The position numbers and the translations under genes were made by a program. Below the pieces are notes generated by a model that had not been told where the DNA came from, searched no databases, and worked only from the letters and a program-made list of their open reading frames with translations. From a bacterium (GTDB lineage: Bacteria > JALSQH01), in NCBI GenBank assembly GCA_027004335.1, contig JALTID010000104.1, positions 1 through 10,770 on the forward strand: a stretch of 10,770 nucleotides of DNA. Direction: 5' to 3'. Shown here in pieces: positions 1 through 7,200 of this stretch. Position 1 is the first letter of the stretch. Every line of letters begins with the position of its first letter.

Positions 1-484
1 GGTTTTGATTATTGCAGCTCTTGAAGGTTACGCTATAGGTGGGGGTGCTGAACTTTCGCTTGTTGCTGACTTAAGAGTTGTTTCCAGAACTGCTTTTTTT
101 CAGTTTAAGCAGACAAAATTGGGACTAATAACTGGTTGGGGAGGAGCCACAAGACTTGTTGATCTAATTGGTTCTTCCAGAGCGCTTTATGTTTTAAGCT
201 CAGGGAGAAAAATTTATGCTGAAGAAGCTCATCATCTTGGTCTTGCGGATTTTGTTGTTGAGGAGGGTGGTGCGGAAAAAAAAGCGGTGGAGATTATTAC
301 TGAGTTGAAAGAAGGTTGCAAAAAAGCAGTTTCTTTTTACAAGGAAATAATTCACAATTACAGCAGAAGAGACATTGAAGCTTCTTTTGAAGAGGAAAGA
401 AAGCTGTTTGCTAAACTTTGGGACTCACCGCGTCATAGAAAAGAAGAGAGGGGATTTTCCCCTGATAAAATGGGGGGAAAATGA
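1..484 (+). CDS. Crotonase-family (enoyl-CoA hydratase/isomerase-like) protein, C-terminal part, 5' end outside window
   Basis: The reading frame is open to the left edge, so the gene starts upstream; the TTG at 5-7 is internal to the conserved core. The visible protein (about 160 residues) begins with the crotonase oxyanion-hole segment GYAIGGGAEL followed by ADLRV, then GLITGWGGATRL, all hallmarks of the enoyl-CoA hydratase fold, which stabilises acyl-CoA enolates. The first canonical hydratase glutamate (rat Glu144, in the GGGCE motif) is present at codon 50-52. The position of the second (rat Glu164, in QPE) is Lys at codon 116-118, in FKQTKLG. Canonical hydration is therefore doubtful. 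The WGGATRL stretch and the following LIGSSRAL recall the ethylmalonyl-CoA decarboxylase (ECHDC1) branch, so a decarboxylase or other crotonase activity is possible. The family assignment is firm; the substrate is unknown. The last codons carry an inverted repeat. Confidence 0.88.
   Translation, partial: VLIIAALEGYAIGGGAELSLVADLRVVSRTAFFQFKQTKLGLITGWGGATRLVDLIGSSRALYVLSSGRKIYAEEAHHLGLADFVVEEGGAEKKAVEIITELKEGCKKAVSFYKEIIHNYSRRDIEASFEEERKLFAKLWDSPRHRKEERGFSPDKMGGK
454..482 (+). terminator. Inverted repeat at the 3' end of the crotonase gene, possible terminator or 3' stem-loop
   Basis: ATTTTCCCC (454-462) and GGGGAAAAT (474-482) form a perfect 9-bp stem around an 11-nt loop, ending on the first base of the stop codon. 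The stem has four G-C pairs, and only a short mixed sequence (GATTCTTAT) follows rather than a clear run of T. It may terminate or stabilise the crotonase mRNA, but it is not a textbook intrinsic terminator. Confidence 0.3.
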
Positions 485-501
485 TTCTTATAGATAATTA
501 C

Positions 502-530
502 TTGACAACGCCTATATTTTATGCTTTATT
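502..530 (+). promoter_or_regulatory. Putative sigma70 promoter for the M23 peptidase gene
   Basis: A perfect -35 hexamer TTGACA (502-507) lies 17 bp before TTTATT (525-530). That hexamer matches TATAAT at four of six positions and is preceded by TG at 522-523, as in an extended -10 element. Transcription would begin near 537, leaving a leader of about 20 nt with the ribosome site GAGGTGG at 545-551. This would make the peptidase gene independent of the crotonase gene upstream. Confidence 0.5.
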
Positions 531-555
531 TTAAAGTGCTGACAGAGGTGGGAAT

Positions 556-1443
556 TTGAGAGACAAAACAGAAATTATTATTTTTGACCACCTGACGGGG
601 AAGAAAAAGAGAGTTGTTTTTAAAAGAAAGACTCTTTTCGTAGTAAAGTTGTTTCTTTTTCTCTTTGCTATATCTGCATCTGCCGGGATTATAATAGGGA
701 TATCCGCTGTTAAAGAGTATCATGAAAATAAAATTCTCCTTCGGGAAAATATCCGGTTGAAGCTTGATCTTTCAAAATATGAAAAGACAACATCTCTTCT
801 TCAGGCAGAATTTTTAAGGATAAAAAATTACACCATTAAGATAAAAAAGTTGATTCACTGGAATATTGTTTCTAAGGACAGGCTTGCCAGAGGAGATGGA
901 GATGGTCAATCACCTTCTGTGGTAAGAAGTGAACTTGCTATCCAGATAGATAACATCTTTTCAGATCCACTGCTTCATTATGAGGATATAAAAGTTGAAC
1001 TGGAAAATGTTCTTGATCATTTTAGGGAAAAATTAAGTTATTTAACTTCTATTCCCTCTCTTTGGCCGGTAAAGGGATGGGTAACTTCAGGTTTCGGATA
1101 TAGGATTTCTCCGTTTACCCATACGCTTGAGTTTCATGAAGGCCTTGATATTGCCAATGCACCTGGTACTCCTGTGGTTGCACCTGCAGAAGGGTATGTC
1201 CTTTACACAGGATGGGCGAGAGGCTATGGAAATGTGATAATCTTAGGTCATGGATATGGTATAACCACGATTTATGGTCACCTGGAGAAAATTCTTGTGA
1301 AACAGGGCCAGCATGTTATGAGAGGTGAAAAAATTGGGCTCATTGGCTCTACGGGTAGAAGTACAGGTCCTCACCTGCATTATGAAGTGAGAGTAAATGG
1401 TGTTCCTGTTAATCCTCTTAACTACCTCGTGGAAAGTTTTTAA
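556..1443 (+). CDS. Membrane-anchored M23 (LytM-type) zinc metallopeptidase
   Basis: This 295-residue protein probably cleaves peptide cross-links of peptidoglycan in the periplasm. It has a short basic cytoplasmic N-terminus (about 1-26), one transmembrane segment (about 27-51), a charged helical, probably coiled-coil region (about 53-160) and a C-terminal LytM domain (about 170-292). All expected M23 residues are present: zinc ligands His194 and Asp198 (HEGLD) and His275, with catalytic-type His242 (YGHL) and His273 (the HLH motif), so the enzyme should be active rather than a degenerate EnvC/NlpD-like activator. The start is TTG, supported by GAGGTGG five to eight bases upstream. The layout of short cytoplasmic tail, one membrane helix, coiled coil and LytM matches M23 proteins common in deltaproteobacteria-like genomes. 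The downstream neighbour is convergent, so the gene is probably monocistronic. Cell-shape or division roles are possible but not shown. Confidence 0.92.
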   Translation: MRDKTEIIIFDHLTGKKKRVVFKRKTLFVVKLFLFLFAISASAGIIIGISAVKEYHENKILLRENIRLKLDLSKYEKTTSLLQAEFLRIKNYTIKIKKLIHWNIVSKDRLARGDGDGQSPSVVRSELAIQIDNIFSDPLLHYEDIKVELENVLDHFREKLSYLTSIPSLWPVKGWVTSGFGYRISPFTHTLEFHEGLDIANAPGTPVVAPAEGYVLYTGWARGYGNVIILGHGYGITTIYGHLEKILVKQGQHVMRGEKIGLIGSTGRSTGPHLHYEVRVNGVPVNPLNYLVESF

Positions 1444-1488
1444 GGTTTCAACCAAAAATTAAATCCCCTCCCACCCCTGGTTAAGGGA

Positions 1489-2661
1489 CTAAACACCTAA
1501 TATTGTTCTAGCAATGATAGTCTTCTGTATCTCTGAAGTCCCCCCACCAATAGAAGCTAAGAGAGCATCTCTCAATCCTCTTTCAACCTCATATTCTCTT
1601 ATCAGGCCATATCCACCATGTATCTGCACTTCATCAAAGGCCATTTTTATTCCTACTTCGGATAGAAACAATTTTGCAATGGAGGCATCTAAAACTGATT
1701 GAATTCCCTGCTCTCGTAACCATGCACTTTTATATACCAGCCATCTTGCTGCTTCTAAGTATACCTTCATCATCGCGATCTTATGCTGTATAGCCTGAAA
1801 TTTCGCAATGGGCTTTCCAAATTGTTCCCTTTCCAGGGAGTATTTTATAGCTCTTTCAAGACCAAGTTCCATGCTACCAATAGCTGGTGCTATGAGAAGA
1901 CTTCTCTCCCATGTAAGAGAGTCTATAAGGATCATTGCACCATTTCCTACTCCTCCCAGGACATTCCCGGCGGGAATTTTTAAATCTTCAAAAACTAATT
2001 CTCCCGTGGGTGATGATCTCATTCCCACCTTATCTAACTTTTGTGCCACGGAAAATCCTTCAACATAGTTTGGGTAACCCGTTTCTACTATAAAAACTGT
2101 TAGTCCTCGGGCTCCTCTTCCCTCTCCAACCCTTGCAGCTACAAGAACAATATTAGCTATGGGGCCATTGGTGATAAACATTTTTGTGCCGTTAAGTATG
2201 TAATACTTCCCGTCCGGAGTAAGTTCAGCTTTTGTTCTTAAACCAAAGGCATCTGACCCGGCGTTTGGTTCAGTTAAGCCGAAGGCACCTATCCATTCTC
2301 CGCTTGCAAGTTTGGGTAAATATTTTTTCTTCTGCTCCTCGGTACCCCACTGCCATATGGGAATTGCACAGATTACTAAATGGGCCCCCAGAGAGAGGTT
2401 AAAGCCCTGATCTTTTGATCCTTTACCCAATCCAACCATTGCTGCCATGGTGGTGATTACATCGTAGCCCTGCCCCCCATACTCTTCTGGAATTGGCATC
2501 CCCATCAGGCCAAATTCTGCTGCTTTTTTCCATCCTTCCCAATGGAACTCTCCGTTAATGTCTCTCTCTATTGACCCAGGTGAAATTTCTTTTTCTGCAA
2601 ATTTTCTCACTGCTTCCATCACCTGTTCCTGTTCGGAGGTTAAACTGAAGTCAAGTGCCAT
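1489..2661 (-). CDS. Acyl-CoA dehydrogenase, FAD-dependent, with LCAD/IVD-type catalytic Glu placement
   Basis: This 390-residue protein is full length for the family, which oxidises acyl-CoA to trans-2-enoyl-CoA and passes electrons to electron-transfer flavoprotein. Conserved segments include GLTEPNAGSDA (residues 128-138), NGTKMFITNG (157-166), GMRSSPTGEL (223-232) and the C-terminal IHGGYG and GTSEIQ motifs. In short- and medium-chain enzymes the catalytic base is the Glu just before GTSEIQ. Here that residue is Gly373 (codon 1543-1545). A Glu instead occupies position 252, in the WERSLLIA helix (codon 1906-1908), where long-chain and isovaleryl-CoA dehydrogenases carry their base. The enzyme is therefore probably active with the relocated base and may favour long or branched acyl chains; the exact substrate is not known. 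The ATG start follows AGGAGGAG at 2665-2672. A promoter and palindrome lie immediately upstream. Confidence 0.95.
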   Translation of the reverse strand: MALDFSLTSEQEQVMEAVRKFAEKEISPGSIERDINGEFHWEGWKKAAEFGLMGMPIPEEYGGQGYDVITTMAAMVGLGKGSKDQGFNLSLGAHLVICAIPIWQWGTEEQKKKYLPKLASGEWIGAFGLTEPNAGSDAFGLRTKAELTPDGKYYILNGTKMFITNGPIANIVLVAARVGEGRGARGLTVFIVETGYPNYVEGFSVAQKLDKVGMRSSPTGELVFEDLKIPAGNVLGGVGNGAMILIDSLTWERSLLIAPAIGSMELGLERAIKYSLEREQFGKPIAKFQAIQHKIAMMKVYLEAARWLVYKSAWLREQGIQSVLDASIAKLFLSEVGIKMAFDEVQIHGGYGLIREYEVERGLRDALLASIGGGTSEIQKTIIARTILGV

Positions 2662-2684
2662 AATCTCCTCCTTTTTAAATTATT

Positions 2685-2702
2685 AGTAAGTCATTACTTA
2701 CT
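2685..2702 (-). promoter_or_regulatory. 18-bp palindrome, putative TetR-type operator for the acyl-CoA dehydrogenase gene
   Basis: Read on the plus strand, AGTAAGT (2685-2691) and ACTTACT (2696-2702) are exact inverted repeats around CATT. Sixteen of the 18 positions obey dyad symmetry, the exception being the 2692/2695 pair. The site lies just downstream of the -10 box and covers the predicted transcription start, where a bound repressor would block initiation. Acyl-CoA-responsive TetR-family repressors (Bacillus FadR, Pseudomonas PsrA) control beta-oxidation genes through similar palindromes. No regulator gene is visible in this window, so the cognate protein is unknown. Confidence 0.55.
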
Positions 2703-2704
2703 TA

Positions 2705-2733
2705 ATAATATGTGAAATTGATATGGATGTCAA
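2705..2733 (-). promoter_or_regulatory. Strong sigma70-like promoter for the acyl-CoA dehydrogenase gene
   Basis: On the minus strand a perfect -35 hexamer TTGACA (plus-strand 2728-2733) is separated by exactly 17 bp from the -10 hexamer TATTAT (2705-2710), which matches the consensus at five of six positions. Initiation is expected near 2698, giving a leader of about 37 nt that contains the ribosome site. The promoter overlaps the first codons of a spurious plus-strand reading frame beginning at 2723, which argues that the frame's nominal start is not real. Confidence 0.72.
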
Positions 2734-2797
2734 GATAAAATTCTTATTTAAGAACAGATTTTACCCTATGGGCTTCTCATTTTGGCTTTTTATATCC

Positions 2798-3180
2798 ATG
2801 GATGCTAAGGTGCTTGATATCAAAAAGGAGATAATGAGTAAAGAAAGCAATTTTATTTACCGCCAGTTAAATAATATTTCTAAAGAACATCCTCATTTCG
2901 CAAAGAAGTTAAGAGAAGATGCAGATAGATACATCACATTTACCCAATTCCCCAGGGAGATAAGAAGCCGGATAAAATCAACCAACGCATCAGAAAATTT
3001 ACACAAGGAGAAGTTAGCATGAAACTAAATTCTTACACAAAAAATTTGACAATTGCCGGTTTAGAAATATTATTTATATTTCTGGAGCTCCCTGCAATTA
3101 TTCTTTCTTTATTCTGAGGAAACAGTAACCAGTTCGGTAAGGTTATTTTTGAGGAAAGGCGTCCCCCTTGTGAATTTTAA
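2798..3180 (+). pseudogene. Decayed C-terminal remnant of an IS256/Mutator-type transposase
   Basis: The frame reading through 2798-3022 encodes ISKEHPHFAKKL, then YITFTQFPREI and STNASENLHKE. This order resembles the C-terminal part of IS256/Mutator transposases, where a phenylalanine-proline (FP) motif is followed by a TTN-x-x-E-x-x-N/H-K-E motif. The frame then stops (TGA, 3020-3022). The similarity seems to continue one frame over from about 3004 (EVSMKLNS, then LEILFIFLE), is cut by an in-frame TGA at 3115-3117, and resumes with QFGKVIFEERR to a TAA at 3178-3180. The N-terminal catalytic half is absent and I found no terminal inverted repeats, so this is an immobile fossil. An open frame extends back to ATG 2723, but that start lies inside the acyl-CoA dehydrogenase promoter. 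A separate reading is a 32-codon hydrophobic small protein at 3019-3117 with AAGGAG eight bases upstream; I consider that less likely. Family assignment is moderate, from motif order only. Confidence 0.5.
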
Positions 3181-3196
3181 AAAAATCATCTATACT
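3168..3196 (+). promoter_or_regulatory. Putative promoter for the lipoprotein operon
   Basis: TTGTGA (3168-3173) is spaced 17 bp from TATACT (3191-3196), which matches the -10 consensus at five of six positions. The -35 falls in the last codons of the transposase remnant. Predicted initiation near 3203 practically coincides with the candidate start codons at 3202, 3205 and 3211, and no Shine-Dalgarno sequence precedes them, so the transcript may be leaderless or nearly so. Confidence 0.45.
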
Positions 3197-3204
3197 TCAA
3201 ATTG

Positions 3205-4278
3205 ATGGAAATGTCAAAGTTTGTCCTTCTATGTTTTTTGATGTTTTCTTTTGTAGCATGTGGAAGAGAAAAGGAGCCAGAAGTAGAGAGTGCTCTACCA
3301 GTTAGGTATACTATAAAAGATATTAACACCATCCCTGATAATATTTCCCTGAATATAACTAAAGATAATATCTCTATTTTTTATGAGGACAATGGACTGA
3401 AAGAGGCAGAATTTTTTGATTCAGGGTGGCACTATTTTTCTGTAACAGAAAGTGTAGGGGAAGTAAAGAATGGCTGGAGTAGCGGAAGCTGCGGTAACGA
3501 GAATATCCTGGTTGTGCAGGGGGAGGATAACAAGTTATATCTTGTAACAGAAATAAAAGGGGGTTTCTCCAAGATGCAGATAGATCTCATGAAATTTGGC
3601 ACCGAGGGTGCCCAGACGGATATCCAGTGTTTGGGTGATGAAAGATATATTGTTGCATATGATCCTTTGACCGGAGCCCTCTATTATTTTTCTGGTAAGG
3701 ATACTTTTAAGAGGGAAAAAATCACGGAAGGTGGAGAAAATGGTTTATATCCCGAGATAAGGGTAACCAGTTTTGGCAGAGTTTATATTGCTTTTATGGA
3801 TGGTAGTACCTCAGATGTTATCGTTGCATATAAAGATCCTGGTAAAGAGTGGGTAACAGAGGATACCGGGGTAAAGGGGGATCGTTTTTCTTTTGAGATT
3901 TCCTATGAAGGGGCAGATCTGGCAGGAATTTACCCACGTCTTGCGGTAAGGAGTCTTAACAAGAAAGGTTTTTACTGGGTAGAAAAAGGCTCTCATCAGT
4001 GGAAAAACTCCTTTGTCAGTATTAATGGTTTTCTGGCTACTCCTCTGATTTTTGTTTCTTCGGAGCAGGTAGGAGTACTTTATCAGAATACAGCGTGGAA
4101 TGATCTTGAAATTTCCCTATACGATGGATATTCATGGAAAAATGAGAAGGTTGTTACGGGAGGTGCTACAGGTTTTACTCCTGCGATTAAGGTTTACGGG
4201 GAGAAATTATTTATCGCTTTTTATGATCTTACAGATAAAACCCTTGTTATTTCGGAGGTAAAGCTTCCGTGGAGATAA
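3205..4278 (+). CDS. Predicted lipoprotein with beta-propeller-like repeats, function unknown
   Basis: This protein of 357 residues opens with a lipoprotein signal: Lys5, a hydrophobic core and lipobox FVAC, with Cys19 predicted to be lipidated. The next residue is Gly, so outer-membrane retention is likely. The rest is beta-rich and contains spaced copies of a pattern of G-(L/I/F)-(Y/T)-P, a strand, then (Y/F)IAF(M/Y)D: GLYPEIRV with YIAFMD (about 180-199), GIYPRLAV (241-248), and GFTPAIKV with FIAFYD (323-341). This resembles sialidase/BNR-like beta-propeller lipoproteins, without catalytic residues I can identify. Cys97 and Cys142 could form a disulfide. The start is uncertain: TTG 3202, ATG 3205 and ATG 3211 are all in frame and none has a clear ribosome site; I chose the first ATG. 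Its last 10 bases overlap the next lipoprotein gene, so the two are probably translated together and act together. Confidence 0.8.
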   Translation: MEMSKFVLLCFLMFSFVACGREKEPEVESALPVRYTIKDINTIPDNISLNITKDNISIFYEDNGLKEAEFFDSGWHYFSVTESVGEVKNGWSSGSCGNENILVVQGEDNKLYLVTEIKGGFSKMQIDLMKFGTEGAQTDIQCLGDERYIVAYDPLTGALYYFSGKDTFKREKITEGGENGLYPEIRVTSFGRVYIAFMDGSTSDVIVAYKDPGKEWVTEDTGVKGDRFSFEISYEGADLAGIYPRLAVRSLNKKGFYWVEKGSHQWKNSFVSINGFLATPLIFVSSEQVGVLYQNTAWNDLEISLYDGYSWKNEKVVTGGATGFTPAIKVYGEKLFIAFYDLTDKTLVISEVKLPWR

Positions 4279-7200
4279 GAAAGGGTGTACTAATTTTTGT
4301 ATCATTATTTTTGTTTCTATTTGCTGCCTGTAGCAGGGAAAGATATGTGAGTGAACTTGTCATAGATAGTGTAAATGTTGCTCCCAAGTTTGAGGTTTCT
4401 GCCGATTCAGCCACTTTAGATATAGATGTAGAGGTATCAGGGAAAGATGCTGATAAAGTTTCTACCAGGGATTTTTCGGTCTTTCTTACCTATGGTGCTT
4501 TTTCTGGAATAAAAAAAATCGCCCCTGGTAAATTTACTATAACTATTTCAAGCTTGAATGATATTTCTATGTCACCTGTGGATGTGGAAATTGAGTGTGT
4601 AAATAGAAAAACTTATACCAGGATTTATGTAGATCCGGGGAAGCCGGATAAAATTAACCTTAATTTAGATTCCACTCTCATTAATTCTGATGTAGGAGAG
4701 GTGGAGGGAGAATTTCTGATTAAAGATAAGAATTCTAATCCTGTTTATCTTGAAGGCGTCACAGTTTCTGTTTCCTACGGTGAAGTTTCTGCTTTATGGA
4801 AGGAAGAGGGTAAATATCATTTTAAAATTACCGGGTTGAATGATGTTAAAAAGTCGCCTGTTACTGTGAGTGTGAAAGCTGGAGGTATTGAAGCCAGCAA
4901 AGAAATGAAAATTCTTGTTGGAACTATCTCCCGTTTTTGTATAGATAAAATTGATTCTCCCCAGATCGTGGATTATCCTTTTCCCATTCATATTAAAGCC
5001 TGTGATAAATATGGAAACACAGTGGTATCTTTTGATGATAAGGTAAATCTCAGTGTAGATGTGGGAACTATTACTCCGGAGGTTAGTGGGAGATTCAGTA
5101 ACGGTGAGAGATACGATAATGTTATGATTCATGAACAAGCAGCAGGTGAGGTGATAACGGCGAGCTATGGGGGAATTCTCGGGAGGAGTAACCCTTTTAA
5201 TGTTAATCCTCAGCCAGCTTCTAAGATCACCATTGATGCAGATAGTACCCTTATTTCAGCAGATGATCCAGGGGTTGAGTTGACAATTACCCTGGAAAAT
5301 AACCAGGGTTATGGAATAGCTGGAAAACCTGTTAAGGTTGAGTTATTTGATAAAGGTGGTAAAAAGTTAGATGATTCTGAGTCAAATTATGGAATGGTAA
5401 GTAGTGTTATTGATAATGGTGACGGAACCTATACCTGTTTTGTAACTGAATTGAGGAATGTTTCAGAGAGTCCCTATACTGTGAAAGCTGAGATGGCGTC
5501 ACTGGAGGATGAGATCCAGATTTCTGTGGTACCTGGGGATATGGATCATTTCCAGATCGATGAAATTCCATCTCAGAGATCCACATTTCCAGCTTCATTG
5601 AATTTTATTGCCTCTGACGATTGGGGCAACAGAGTTTATGTGTACAGTGGTAAAGTTACTATAGTGGCTGAGTGTGATGACGGAAATGGATTCTATGGGT
5701 GTCCCTTGATAGTAAATGATCCTGCAAGTAATCCATATTTTAATGGTAATGATGTCCTTTATGGGCAATCTATTCCGGGGATAACTTTCTCTTTCCCCTC
5801 GCAGCATGACTCTGCAAGAATAATTATTACAGATGGAACCTATGAAGGTACCAGTAATGAATTTAAAGTCTTCCAGAGTGTCGTTGGACCGGGTGTTATA
5901 CCCAGCAATAACTATGTGGTCACAGGATTCAGGTTCTTTGTGGTTTTTGATACGACGGATATCCCGGTTGATGGAAGTTGTGATTTTAATTCCACGCCAC
6001 CCAAGATCATAGCAGGAAAACCTTTTACCTTTTATGTAGTGGCAAGATATTATGCTACTGATCCAAATAATCCCAACAATACTGCGTGTTACCAGACTGG
6101 GGTCTATGATCAGGCAAATCCTTTTGATGGAAATGTATGGTTATCAGATTCTACCGGCAGTTTGAAGCTACTGAGTGTGGATACTGAACACCTATCCTCT
6201 AATTTTCCTGAAACCCCTTATGGAAGTATTTTTAATCCTATCATGGAAAAATATATTGAGGTGACCGCTGAAGTTGATTCAACTTCCAATAATGATGTTA
6301 TTCTTATTAATCCCTCTCTTAGGTCAGGGCTGGGAAACGGTTCCAGTCCCGGTTTCCCTGTCTTGCCGGGTAATGTTGATCACATAGAGATTAACAGGGT
6401 AGTTTCCCCTCAAATTGCAGGAAGTGAGTTTAATCTCTCCGCCATTGCTGAGGATAAAGAGGGGAATGTAGTACCCCTTGACTTGGATGTCCAGCTTTCG
6501 GATAAAACTGGAACTCTCACTCCAGCGTCGGGGCAATTTAAAAAAGGAAGACTTTCTGTGGATGTTCTTGTTACTGATGTTATGGATGGTGACACGATCA
6601 CTATAGATGGAGGTGATGCTCATACCATAGGAGAGAGTAACCCTTTTGATGTTATATCTCCTCTTGCTGTTGATCATTTTGAGGTGCATATTCTCTCAGA
6701 TCCATCAAATATAAAAGTGGGAGTTCCAGTTACCTACGAGGTAATTGCACGGAACCCTGCGGGTAATGTGGTAGATAGTTTTAACTATTCAGTATCAATA
6801 TCTGATTCTACAGGTACCATTTCTCCTCAGGTTACGAAAAAATTTGAAAATGGAATATTAAAAGATTCTTTTGTAGTGATGAAAACTACCGATGAAGACA
6901 GAATCTATATATCAGGAGCTGGCGCAAAGGGTGTGAGCGAGGCTTTTTCTGTGGGAGCGGGTGCACTGGATCATTTTCAGATTGTAAATATAGGATCCCC
7001 GAAATATGTAAATTATCCTTTTTACATAACCATAGAGGCTATTGATATTGGCGGTAACCTTAAAAGAGATTATGAAGGTTATCACTCTATTCATATTGTT
7101 GATCTGACCGGAACTATAACCCCCCCAGCTCCGACTGCAAATTTCTCAGGCGGGATCCTCTACCAGCAGGTCAAAGTAACTGAGGCAACTTCTTCTGACA

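Noticed and set aside
1444-1488. Possible bidirectional terminator between the convergent M23 peptidase and acyl-CoA dehydrogenase genes
   Set aside because: Only 4-bp pairings such as GGTT/AACC and CCCT/AGGG are available, with no strong stem followed by a T-run on either strand.
2723-2797. The first 25 codons of the plus-strand frame starting at 2723, as the real start of a gene
   Set aside because: These bases include part of the well-formed minus-strand promoter of the acyl-CoA dehydrogenase, there is no ribosome site, and the encoded residues show no transposase-like pattern.
3019-3117. A 32-codon small ORF with AAGGAG eight bases upstream and a hydrophobic second half
   Set aside because: It is in frame with the apparent continuation of the transposase remnant on both sides, so the ribosome-like site is probably chance. 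Kept as an alternative reading in the pseudogene entry.
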